Shown here: positions 17,084 to 24,525 of the stretch, one piece after another | Layout of the letters: every line of letters starts with the position of its first letter | Numbering within the stretch: the stretch's first letter is position 1 | NCBI GenBank assembly: GCA_965227535.1 | Contig: OZ245761.1 | Location: forward strand, 620,001 to 684,000 | DNA: 64,000 bases | Direction of reading: 5' to 3' | Source: SZUA-430 sp965227535 | GTDB taxonomy: Bacteria > Pseudomonadota > Alphaproteobacteria > Micropepsales > Micropepsaceae | Position numbers and translations under genes: made by a program | The notes under the pieces: model-generated | What the model saw: only the letters and a program-made list of their open reading frames with translations | Told to the model about the DNA's origin: nothing | The model's database searches: none

Positions 17084-18325
17084 TTAGACCCGCTCGATGA
17101 TAATCGCCGGCGCCATGCCGCCCGCGGCGCACATCGTGACCAGGCCGCGCTTCAGGTTCCGGCGTTCCAGTTCGTCGAGGATCGTGCCAATGAGGATCGA
17201 TCCCGTCGCGCCGATCGGATGGCCCAGCGCCATCGCGCCGCCGTTCACGTTGACCTTCGCTCGGTCGAGCTTCAGGTCGCGGATGAATTTTTCGGCGACG
17301 ACCGCGAACGCTTCGTTGATCTCGAAGAGGTCGATGTCGTCGATCGTCAACCCGGCCTTCGCCAGAACCTTTTGCGCCGCCGGCACCGGTGCGTTCAGCA
17401 TCAAGGTCGGGCTGTCGCCCATATTCGCCATCGCGACGACGCGCGCACGCGGCTTCAACCCGTGCTTCTTTGCGTAAGCACCCGACGTCAGCAACAACGC
17501 CGCCGCGCCGTCGACGACGCCGGACGAATTACCGGCGTGATGCACGTGCTTGATCTTCAGATCCGGATAGACCTGACGCACGAGGCCGCCCAACGTCGTC
17601 CCGGCCTTGTCGAACGGAAACTCAGCCATCGCTTCGAACGCCGGCTTCAACGAGGACAAACCGTCCAGCGTCGTCTGGGGACGGGGAAATTCTTCGTGGT
17701 CGAGCGCCAGCGTACCGTCTTCCTTGTAGACCGGCACAACGCTCTTCTTGAAATGCCCGCCCTTGATCGCGGCGTCGGCGCGCTGCTGACTGACCAGCGC
17801 CAACTCATCCAGCGCCTGGCGCGGAATGTTTTCCAGCGTCGCAATCGCATCGGCGCAAACACCCTGGTGCGTCTGCGGATGACGCGCGCGCAAGCGCATG
17901 TTGCCCGCATCCATCAACGTCGGCGGCGAATTCGGATCGGCGAGCGACGCGGTATAGGACATCATCTCGGTCCCGCCCGCGATGACGACGTCTTCCATCC
18001 CCGTCATGATCGAAGCGGCGGCAATGTTCACGCTGGTGATGCCCGACCCGCAAAAACGATCCAGCGTCATGCCTGAGGCCTTCACCGAATAGCCGGCATC
18101 GAGCGCCGCCATGCGCCCCATATCCATCGCCTGCTTGCCGCGCTGCGTGGACGTGCCCCAAATGATGTCGTCGACTTCCGCGGTGTTCAGATCATTGCGC
18201 TTGGCGATGGCCTTCAGAACCGTCGCCGCCAACTGCTGCGGATGAATCTCGGCAAGCGCACCCTTGCCCACTTTGCCGATGCCGCGCGGTGTGCGCACCG
18301 CGTCGATGATGAATGCGTCGCCCAT
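17084..18325 (-). CDS. Acetyl-CoA C-acyltransferase (thiolase)
   Basis: A 413-residue thiolase that cleaves or forms 3-oxoacyl-CoA. The acyl-accepting Cys92 is in TLDRFCGSG, the NEAF motif in FEINEAFAVVAEK, the catalytic His in GGAMALGHPIGATG, and the second Cys in TMCAAGGMAPA near the C-terminus. Length fits the family. It could be the degradative FadA/PcaF type or the biosynthetic PhaA type; the ETMSY-like loop and the long insert at 135-180 lean to the fatty-acid or acetoacetyl-CoA degradative type, but that is inference. AGGAG lies eight bases before the ATG at 18325. It ends in a strong terminator. Confidence 0.9.
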   Translation of the reverse strand: MGDAFIIDAVRTPRGIGKVGKGALAEIHPQQLAATVLKAIAKRNDLNTAEVDDIIWGTSTQRGKQAMDMGRMAALDAGYSVKASGMTLDRFCGSGITSVNIAAASIMTGMEDVVIAGGTEMMSYTASLADPNSPPTLMDAGNMRLRARHPQTHQGVCADAIATLENIPRQALDELALVSQQRADAAIKGGHFKKSVVPVYKEDGTLALDHEEFPRPQTTLDGLSSLKPAFEAMAEFPFDKAGTTLGGLVRQVYPDLKIKHVHHAGNSSGVVDGAAALLLTSGAYAKKHGLKPRARVVAMANMGDSPTLMLNAPVPAAQKVLAKAGLTIDDIDLFEINEAFAVVAEKFIRDLKLDRAKVNVNGGAMALGHPIGATGSILIGTILDELERRNLKRGLVTMCAAGGMAPAIIIERV

Positions 18326-18467
18326 ATCGTCAACTCCTGTGAATAGCGTCCACCGTATGTAGCGGAGTGCCGCGCCCTCTTCCAGGGACCTGCGCGTGTT
18401 GCGCCCGCGAAGGCGACTTGCCGCTACGGCGCGCCGCAGGCGAACGCTCGGCGATGCCCTTGATGAG

Positions 18468-18508
18468 AAAGCAGCGGCTCCAACAAAGCACCCGGCCCGC
18501 TGCTTTGT
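18468..18508. promoter_or_regulatory. Two overlapping, mutually exclusive inverted repeats
   Basis: AAAGCAGCGG (18468-18477) pairs perfectly with CCGCTGCTTT (18497-18506). Inside the loop, ACAAAGCA (18483-18490) pairs perfectly with TGCTTTGT (18501-18508). Both use the same right arm, so only one hairpin can form at a time. The element lies in the 269-bp gap between the divergent thiolase and papain-like peptidase genes, 87 bases before the latter. It could be an attenuator-like switch or simply a repeat. Confidence 0.4.
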
Positions 18509-18594
18509 ATGCCTGGTCACAGTCTACCCCGTGGATATTTCGCTGCTAGCCAACTACTCTGTACAACGTCTTTGTCGGCATAACGGAGGGGTCC

Positions 18595-19302
18595 ATGCTT
18601 TCGCGCCGCACGGCACTACTCTCAGGCTTAACTGCCTTGACGTTTCCGCTCGCCGCGGCCAAGGCGGCGAACGAATGTTCGGCGCCGTTCGGCAATCGCG
18701 AGTGCATCGCCGGCCTGCAACTCGGTTCGATCGAAACGGCGCGTCAGCGTTGCGAGAACTGGTGCTGGGCCGCCTGCATCGAAACGGTCTTCGCCATCAA
18801 AGGCGTGCGCGTGAGCCAAGAGCGCATCGTGCAAAAACTATTCGGCGACGAGCGCTGCGAAGCCGCGAACACCGCTCAGGTCTTTGAAGCCGTCGGGGGA
18901 CAATGGACCGACGACAACGGCCGCCGCTTCAACGCATGGGCCGATGAGGTCAGTTGGGCCGGCTTCGCCGCCCGCGCCTCGCGCGACGCCCGCGGCGGCT
19001 ACGGCCCCGGCGGCACGCAAGCCTACCGCGATCTCGGCGCACTGAAGATTGTGACCTCGCTCAAGAACGAAGAGCCCCTCATCGTCGGCTCGATTCCGCT
19101 CGACGGCCGCGTGGGCCACGCCATACTGCTGACCGCGGTGCGCTACAGGGTCCAAACGTTGGGCGGCAACATGGGTCCGGAGTCGATCAGCCTCACAAGC
19201 CTGATCGTCCGCGACCCCTGGCCCAGCAACCCCAACCGCCGCGAACTCGACGAGTCGGAAGTACGCGGTGCGGTCGTTGCGCTGAAGATCGGCATCAGCT
19301 AG
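18595..19302 (+). CDS. Exported papain-like cysteine peptidase (C39/C70-like)
   Basis: A 235-residue protein. The leader MLSRRTALLSGLTAL...AAAKA (to about residue 25) has a twin-arginine-like SRRTALL, so Tat export is possible, though Sec cannot be excluded. The catalytic region has Gln51 in ARQRCENWCWAA with nucleophile Cys57, His173 in GRVGHAILL and Asp205 in IVRDPWP, a complete papain-type set. WCWAA is typical of the C70/AvrRpt2-like and C39-like group. Several further cysteines (28, 37, 53, 61, 86) may form disulphides. The substrate is unknown. GGAGG stands nine bases before the ATG. An orphan gene in the accessory block with no ABC exporter next to it, which argues against bacteriocin maturation. 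Confidence 0.75.
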   Translation: MLSRRTALLSGLTALTFPLAAAKAANECSAPFGNRECIAGLQLGSIETARQRCENWCWAACIETVFAIKGVRVSQERIVQKLFGDERCEAANTAQVFEAVGGQWTDDNGRRFNAWADEVSWAGFAARASRDARGGYGPGGTQAYRDLGALKIVTSLKNEEPLIVGSIPLDGRVGHAILLTAVRYRVQTLGGNMGPESISLTSLIVRDPWPSNPNRRELDESEVRGAVVALKIGIS

Positions 19303-19312
19303 CCGCCGCCAC

Positions 19313-19483
19313 TCATTCCCTGCCGAAACGTTGCATCCCGAGTGCGAGGAGCGCGAGAACAATCGCCATGGCGCCGTAACTCACGCCAGGCGTGCCTTGC
19401 GCGATGTTGACGATCATGACGAACAGCAGCACCACAAACCCAACGCCGCACGCGACACCGAAAATTCTAGCCACGCGCTTCAT
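19313..19483 (-). CDS. Small membrane protein of unknown function
   Basis: A 56-residue product with two hydrophobic segments (VACGVGFVVLLFVMIVNIA and VSYGAMAIVLALLALGMQ) and a basic start (MKRVARI) and end (RFGRE). The ATG at 19483 has GGGGAT upstream at good distance; the longer open frame adds an implausible stretch. It is convergent with the papain-like peptidase gene (ten-base gap) and lies downstream of the aldehyde dehydrogenase terminator, so it should have its own promoter. I do not recognise it. Confidence 0.5.
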   Translation of the reverse strand: MKRVARIFGVACGVGFVVLLFVMIVNIAQGTPGVSYGAMAIVLALLALGMQRFGRE

Positions 19484-19570
19484 GGCGCCATCCCCGTCCC
19501 GTTCCCCAAATCTTACCGTCGACCGCACGACCCCGACAATCACCCCACCCGCGCGGTCAATCGCAAACGC

Positions 19571-19595
19571 AAAAGGGGCCCCTCGCGGAGCCCCT
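19571..19595 (-). terminator. Rho-independent terminator after aldehyde dehydrogenase gene
   Basis: On the minus strand, AGGGGC, a ten-base loop, GCCCCT and then TTT form a hairpin 25 bases beyond the aldehyde dehydrogenase stop. The T-run is short, so termination may be partial. Confidence 0.65.
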
Positions 19596-19619
19596 CGTAC
19601 TCTAGAATGTACAACGCGT

Positions 19620-21050
19620 TTAGGCCGCCTGGTAACCCAGCACAGCCTTCACCTCGAGGAATTCCTTGAAGCCGTGCTCGCCCCACTCGCGGCCCGTGCC
19701 GGACTGCTTGTAGCCGCCGAACGGTGCGTTGAAGTCGGGGCCGGCGCCGTTCAAGTGCACGTTGCCGGTGCGCAGGCGTGAGGCGACCTTACGCGCGTGC
19801 TCGATGTTGCCCGACTGGACGTAGCCCGACAGGCCGTACGGCGTGTCGTTCGCCTGTTGGATGGCTTCTTCTTCCGTGTCGTACGGCAGGATCGACAACA
19901 CCGGCCCGAAGATTTCTTCACGCGCGATCGTCATGTCGTTCGTCACGTTTGCGAACACCGTCGGTCGCACGAAATAGCCGCGGTTCAAACCTTCCGGACG
20001 GCCGAGACCACCGGTGACCAGCGTCGCGCCTTCATCGATTCCCTTTTTGATCAGGCCCTGGATCTTGTTGTACTGCGCTTCGCTGACGACCGGACCCATC
20101 ACCATGCCTTCCGAGAACGGATCGGCGACCTTTACCGACTCCGCCGTCGCCTTGGCGATCGCGATAGCTTCGTCCTGCTTCTTGCGCGGCACGAACATGC
20201 GCGTCGGCGCGTTGCACGACTGACCGGAGTTGCCGAAGCAACCCATCACGCCGCCCGACACCGCCTTCTTCATATCGGCGTCTTCGAGAATGATGTTGGC
20301 CGACTTGCCGCCGAGCTCTTGCGTCACGCGCTTCACGGTGTCCGCTGCGGCCTTCGCGACCGCAACGCCCGCGCGCGTCGAACCCGTGAACGACATCATG
20401 TCGATGCCCGGGTGAGACGACATCGCCTCGCCGACCGACGGACCGTCGCCGTTGACGAGATTGAACACGCCCGCCGGAACGCCCGCTTCATGGAACACAT
20501 CGGCGATCAGCATCGCGTTCAGCGGTGCGATTTCCGACGGCTTCAGCACCATCGTGCAGCCGGCCGCCAACGCGGGCGCCGCCTTACACATGATCTGGTT
20601 CACCGGCCAGTTCCACGGCGTGATCATGCCAACGACGCCGACGGGTTCATACGCGATCCCGGTCGTGCCCTTGGTCTGCTGGAATTCGAATTCCTTCAGG
20701 ATCTTGATCGTCTGATTCAAGTGCGCGATGCCGGTCGCGGCCTGCGCCGCCTTCGACAGCCAAACCGGCGCGCCCATCTCCAGCGAGATCGTCTCGACGA
20801 ACTCACCATACCGGCGCTGATAAACCTCAAGCACCTTCGTCAGCAGCGCCAGACGCTCTTCCTTCGTCGTCTGCGAGAACGTCTCGAACGCGCGGCGCGC
20901 GGCCTTCACGGCCTTATCGACGTCGGCTTTCGAGCCCAGGCTGATCTGCCCGATCGGCTCTTCCGTCGCCGGGTTGATGACGTCGAGCGTCTTCGGCGAA
21001 ACGGGGTCGACCCACTTGCCGTCGATATAGAACTGAAGTCGCTTGTTCAT
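19620..21050 (-). CDS. NAD(P)-dependent aldehyde dehydrogenase
   Basis: A 476-residue enzyme that oxidises an aldehyde to the acid. The catalytic Cys279 (NSGQSCNAPTR), general base Glu245 (QELGGKS) and oxyanion Asn147 (PWNWP) are present, as is the FTGSTRAG coenzyme loop at 221-228. Length is standard. The closest look is to the broad betaine/phenylacetaldehyde/DhaS-like group; the substrate is unknown. AAGGAG lies nine bases before the ATG at 21050. With the thiolase and reductases nearby it suggests a catabolic theme, but they are separate transcripts. Confidence 0.92.
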   Translation of the reverse strand: MNKRLQFYIDGKWVDPVSPKTLDVINPATEEPIGQISLGSKADVDKAVKAARRAFETFSQTTKEERLALLTKVLEVYQRRYGEFVETISLEMGAPVWLSKAAQAATGIAHLNQTIKILKEFEFQQTKGTTGIAYEPVGVVGMITPWNWPVNQIMCKAAPALAAGCTMVLKPSEIAPLNAMLIADVFHEAGVPAGVFNLVNGDGPSVGEAMSSHPGIDMMSFTGSTRAGVAVAKAAADTVKRVTQELGGKSANIILEDADMKKAVSGGVMGCFGNSGQSCNAPTRMFVPRKKQDEAIAIAKATAESVKVADPFSEGMVMGPVVSEAQYNKIQGLIKKGIDEGATLVTGGLGRPEGLNRGYFVRPTVFANVTNDMTIAREEIFGPVLSILPYDTEEEAIQQANDTPYGLSGYVQSGNIEHARKVASRLRTGNVHLNGAGPDFNAPFGGYKQSGTGREWGEHGFKEFLEVKAVLGYQAA

Positions 21051-21325
21051 GGGGAATGCTCCTTGAGAGAGGTGCGTGCTTTAGAAAAACGAACTTGCAA
21101 GATGCCGTCGCCGCCTCAGCGTCGCGCCCGGATATAGGCAGCCGACATCGCCGAAGCGAGCGCCAGGGCGATCACGCCCACAGCCTTGAAAGGTCAATTT
21201 CGGGGCGGACCATGCGACTTTTAGGGCCGATTTGTCCATAACGCCGCCAACAGGGGCCAAAGGCTTACCAACCCCCGCCGGTTGTGTTTATCTCCGGCCA
21301 AGTCCTACAAATCACGGCGCGGCGC

Positions 21326-21901
21326 ATGATCCTGCTGATCGACAATTACGACAGCTTTACGTGGAATCTGGTCCACTACCTGGGCCAGCTCGGCGCCACC
21401 GTGGAAGTGCAGCGCAATGACCAACTGACGGTCGACGAAGCCCTGGCGAAAAAGCCGAAAGCGATCGTCTTGTCCCCAGGCCCTTGCGATCCGGATAAGG
21501 CCGGCATCTGCCTCGATCTCATCGCACGTGCAGGCGAAACAATCCCCATCCTAGGCGTGTGCCTGGGCCATCAAGCGATCGGGCAAATCTACGGCGGCAA
21601 AGTCGTGCGCGCCCCGGCGCCGATGCACGGAAAGGTCAGCAATATCCGCCATCAGGGCTTGAGCGTCTTCAAGAACCTGCCCGACCCGTTCAAAGCGACG
21701 CGCTATCACTCGCTCACCGTCGACCGCGCCAGCCTGCCGAACTCGTTGACGATCACGGCTGAGTCTGACGACGGCGTTATCATGGGCGTCGCCCACCGCG
21801 AACACCCCGTCCACGGCGTCCAGTTCCATCCGGAGAGCATCGCGACCGAACACGGCCACGACCTCCTTCGCAACTTCCTAGAACTCGCACGCGCCGCATG
21901 A
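21326..21901 (+). CDS. trpG: Anthranilate synthase component II (glutamine amidotransferase)
   Basis: A 191-residue class I amidotransferase that supplies ammonia to TrpE; it may also serve PabB. The N-terminus MILLIDNYDSFTWNLVHYLG is canonical. The nucleophile Cys79 is in GVCLGHQ and the His/Glu pair in VQFHPESIATEHG. The ATG at 21326 was chosen by this match; a GTG at 21284 would add 14 residues without homology. The stop overlaps the trpDC start by four bases (ATGA at 21898-21901). Confidence 0.96.
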   Translation: MILLIDNYDSFTWNLVHYLGQLGATVEVQRNDQLTVDEALAKKPKAIVLSPGPCDPDKAGICLDLIARAGETIPILGVCLGHQAIGQIYGGKVVRAPAPMHGKVSNIRHQGLSVFKNLPDPFKATRYHSLTVDRASLPNSLTITAESDDGVIMGVAHREHPVHGVQFHPESIATEHGHDLLRNFLELARAA

Positions 21902-23715
21902 GCGCCGATCACTTCAAAGTGTTGGTGGGCAAGGCGGCCTCCGGTTCCGCCCTCACGACGGTCGAAGCTGCGGAAGCCTTCGACATCATCATGGACGGCA
22001 ACGCGCCTGAGCTTCAGGTCGCAGCGTTCCTGACCGCGCTCCACATGCGCGGCGAAACGGTCGACGAAATCGCCGCCGCCGCCGACGCGCTCCGCGCCCG
22101 CGCGCTCACCGTCGACGCACCAGCCGACGCCATCGACACCTGCGGCACCGGCGGCGACGGCCTCGGCACGCTCAACATCTCAACCGCCGCCGCGATCGTG
22201 ACGGCCGCGTGCGGTGTGAAGATCGCCAAACACGGCAACCGCGCACTCTCGTCGAAAAGCGGCTCGGCCGACGTCCTCGCCGCACTCGGGGTAAAGATCG
22301 ACCTGACACCGCAACAGGTCTCGCATTGCATCAACGAAGCGGGCCTCGGCTTCCTCTTCGCCCCCGCACATCACAGCGCGATGAAGCACGTATCGCAGGT
22401 GCGCCAGCAACTGGGCTTCCGCACGATCTTCAATCTGCTCGGCCCCCTCTGCAATCCCGCACGCGTGAAGAAGCAGCTCGTCGGCGTCTTCGCCGAAAAA
22501 TGGATCGAACCGCTCGCGCATGTTCTTCATTCGCTCGGCACCGAACGCGCCTGGGTCGTACACGGCAGCGACGGCCTCGACGAACTCACGGTCACGGGCC
22601 CAAGCCACATCGCCGAACTGAACCACGGCCAAGTCCGCCGCTTCACGGTCACACCGGCAGACGCGGGCCTGCCAACGCATCGCCTCGACGAACTCTTTGG
22701 TGGCGACGCTGCAGAGAACGCCGCCGCAATGACGCGCCTCTTCGCGGGCAACGTCGGCGCCTATCGCGACATCGTCTGCCTCAACGCAGGCGGCTCACTC
22801 GTCGTCGCCGGCAAAGTCTCCTCACTGCGCGAAGGCGTCCAACGTGCACAGCAAGTGATCGACAGCGGCGAAGCCCGCGCCACGCTCGCCAAACTCGTCG
22901 CCGCATCGAACGAACAGACAGCTGGCGTGCTCGATCGCATCGCCGACTACAAGCGGAAAGAAATCGCCGCAGCACAAAAGGCCAAGCCGCTCGCTGACAT
23001 CGAGGCCCTCGCCAAACGCGCGGCGCCGGTTCGGCCGTTTGCCGCAGCACTGCGCGCCGCGATCGATCAAGGCCGCTACGCGCTGATCGCCGAGATCAAG
23101 AAGGCAAGCCCGTCGAAAGGCCTCATCCGCACAAATTTCGATCCGCCGGCACTGGCCCGCGCCTACGAAACGGGCGGCGCAGCGTGCCTATCCGTGCTGA
23201 CGGATGGTCCCTCCTTCCAAGGCGCGAACGAATATCTAACCCAGTCGCGCGAAGCGACGCGCCTGCCCGCCTTGCGCAAAGACTTCATGTTCGATCCGTA
23301 TCAGGTGGTGGAAGCGCGCGCGCTGGGCGCCGACTGCATCCTCATCATCATGGCGGCGGTCACCGACCAAGAAGCGCAACTCCTCAACGCAACCGCGCTG
23401 CAATGGGGCATGGACGTCCTGGTCGAGGTCCACGACCGCGCCGAACTCGATCGCGCGCTGAAACTCGATCCCAACATGATCGGCATCAACAACCGCGACC
23501 TGAAGACGTTTCAAACCTCGCTGGCAGTCACGGAAACACTCGCACCGCTGGTGCCAAAATCCTGCCTCGTCGTCGCCGAAAGCGGTATCAACACGCACGA
23601 CGATTTGGTTCGCCTAGCGGCCACCGGCGTCAGAACCTTCCTGGTCGGCGAGAGCCTTATGCGCCAAAATGACGTGAGTGCCGCGACGCGCGCACTGCTC
23701 AAGGGAGCTGCATGA
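21898..23715 (+). CDS. trpDC: Fused anthranilate phosphoribosyltransferase / indole-3-glycerol-phosphate synthase
   Basis: A single 605-residue open frame carrying two tryptophan enzymes. Residues 1 to about 340 are TrpD, with GTGGDG at 83-88, KHGNR at 111-115 and FNLLGPLCNPA for PRPP and anthranilate binding. From about residue 343 (VLDRIADYKRKEIAAAQ) the chain continues as a full TrpC, with AEIKKASPSKG (about 395-407), LRKDFMFDPYQV, INNRDLKTF and VAESGI. The normal TrpC start sequence follows TrpD directly with no linker, no stop and no ribosome site at the junction (about 22,920), so the fusion is real unless the assembly has an error. The two enzymes catalyse steps 2 and 4. It overlaps trpG and moaC by four bases each. 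Confidence 0.93.
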   Translation: MSADHFKVLVGKAASGSALTTVEAAEAFDIIMDGNAPELQVAAFLTALHMRGETVDEIAAAADALRARALTVDAPADAIDTCGTGGDGLGTLNISTAAAIVTAACGVKIAKHGNRALSSKSGSADVLAALGVKIDLTPQQVSHCINEAGLGFLFAPAHHSAMKHVSQVRQQLGFRTIFNLLGPLCNPARVKKQLVGVFAEKWIEPLAHVLHSLGTERAWVVHGSDGLDELTVTGPSHIAELNHGQVRRFTVTPADAGLPTHRLDELFGGDAAENAAAMTRLFAGNVGAYRDIVCLNAGGSLVVAGKVSSLREGVQRAQQVIDSGEARATLAKLVAASNEQTAGVLDRIADYKRKEIAAAQKAKPLADIEALAKRAAPVRPFAAALRAAIDQGRYALIAEIKKASPSKGLIRTNFDPPALARAYETGGAACLSVLTDGPSFQGANEYLTQSREATRLPALRKDFMFDPYQVVEARALGADCILIIMAAVTDQEAQLLNATALQWGMDVLVEVHDRAELDRALKLDPNMIGINNRDLKTFQTSLAVTETLAPLVPKSCLVVAESGINTHDDLVRLAATGVRTFLVGESLMRQNDVSAATRALLKGAA

Positions 23716-24521
23716 CGAAGCTGACGCATATCGACGAAAAGGGCAGCGCACGTATGGTCGACGTGTCCGCGAAGGACCCGACGACGCGCACCGCAATGGC
23801 CGAAGCAATCGTGCGCATGAAGCCCGAAACGCTCGCACTCGTCATCGACGGCACCGCCCCGAAGGGCGACGTGCTCGCCGCCGCCCGCATCGCCGGCATC
23901 ATGGCCGCGAAGAAGACGTCCGAACTCATCCCCCTCTGCCATCCCCTGCCAATCGCAGGTGTCACCATTGCTTGCGAACCAGACGAAGCAGACTCGCTGA
24001 TCCGCGTCCTCGCCAGCGTGAAGGTTACGGGCCCGACCGGCGTCGAAATGGAAGCGCTCACCGCAGCAACCATCGCCGCGCTGACGATCTACGACATGTT
24101 GAAAGCAGCCGAACGCGGCATCGTCATCGAAAGTGTGCGCCTGGTCTCGAAGGAAGGCGGCAAGTCCGGCACCTACCGCGCCGACAAACCCGAAGCCTCG
24201 CGCTCGTCCGCCATCCGCCGCAGCGCCGCCACCGCAAACGCCTCCGTCCGTCGCACGCGCCAACGCTCGCAGCCTGCCGAAGTCATGGGCGAGGCCACGA
24301 TGCGCAAACCGCTTATCGATCATAACGCCAGACGCGACGCACTTCGGCGTTTCATGTCCAGCCGCAGCCTCACCGCGCACTCATGGGCGAAAGACGCGGG
24401 CGTCGCGGTCGGCGTAATCTACAGCTTCTTGCACGGCCGGACGCACACACTGACCAAGAACGAAGAAGCCAAGCTCGCCGACGCCGCGGGCGTGTCACCG
24501 GAAGATCTGTACGCGGGGTGA
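23712..24521 (+). CDS. moaC: Cyclic pyranopterin monophosphate synthase (MoaC) with C-terminal helix-turn-helix domain
   Basis: A 269-residue protein. Residues 1-160 are a complete MoaC, with Lys51 (APKGD), LCHPLP with His77, TGPTGVEMEAL at 107-116, Asp128 and Lys131, so it should convert the 3',8-cyclo-GTP intermediate to cyclic pyranopterin monophosphate in molybdenum cofactor synthesis. The frame continues through an Arg/Ser/Ala-rich linker (161-200) into a compact helical domain (about 205-269) of XRE/S24-repressor type: RRDALRRFMSSRSLTAHSWA, AGVAVGVIYSFLHGR, EEAKLADAAGVSPEDLYAG. MoaC alone is usually about 160 residues. An ATG at 24300 (Met197) with GAGG five bases upstream could also produce the 73-residue HTH alone. 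It overlaps trpDC by four bases and lies four bases before moeA. Confidence 0.92.
   Translation: MTKLTHIDEKGSARMVDVSAKDPTTRTAMAEAIVRMKPETLALVIDGTAPKGDVLAAARIAGIMAAKKTSELIPLCHPLPIAGVTIACEPDEADSLIRVLASVKVTGPTGVEMEALTAATIAALTIYDMLKAAERGIVIESVRLVSKEGGKSGTYRADKPEASRSSAIRRSAATANASVRRTRQRSQPAEVMGEATMRKPLIDHNARRDALRRFMSSRSLTAHSWAKDAGVAVGVIYSFLHGRTHTLTKNEEAKLADAAGVSPEDLYAG
24300..24521 (+). CDS. Possible internal start: free 73-residue helix-turn-helix protein inside moaC
   Basis: In the moaC frame, ATG at 24300 is preceded by GAGG at 24291-24294 with five bases between, a usable ribosome site. Translation from here would give only the HTH domain (MRKPLIDHNARR... to the moaC stop). This is an inference from sequence; the site may be unused. 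The domain resembles the N-terminal DNA-binding part of phage-type repressors. Confidence 0.3.
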   Translation: MRKPLIDHNARRDALRRFMSSRSLTAHSWAKDAGVAVGVIYSFLHGRTHTLTKNEEAKLADAAGVSPEDLYAG

Positions 24522-24525
24522 GAGC

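Noticed and set aside
21140..21215. Minus-strand 21-codon hydrophobic peptide frame upstream of the aldehyde dehydrogenase
   Set aside because: It starts at GTG without a ribosome site and is too short to separate from chance.
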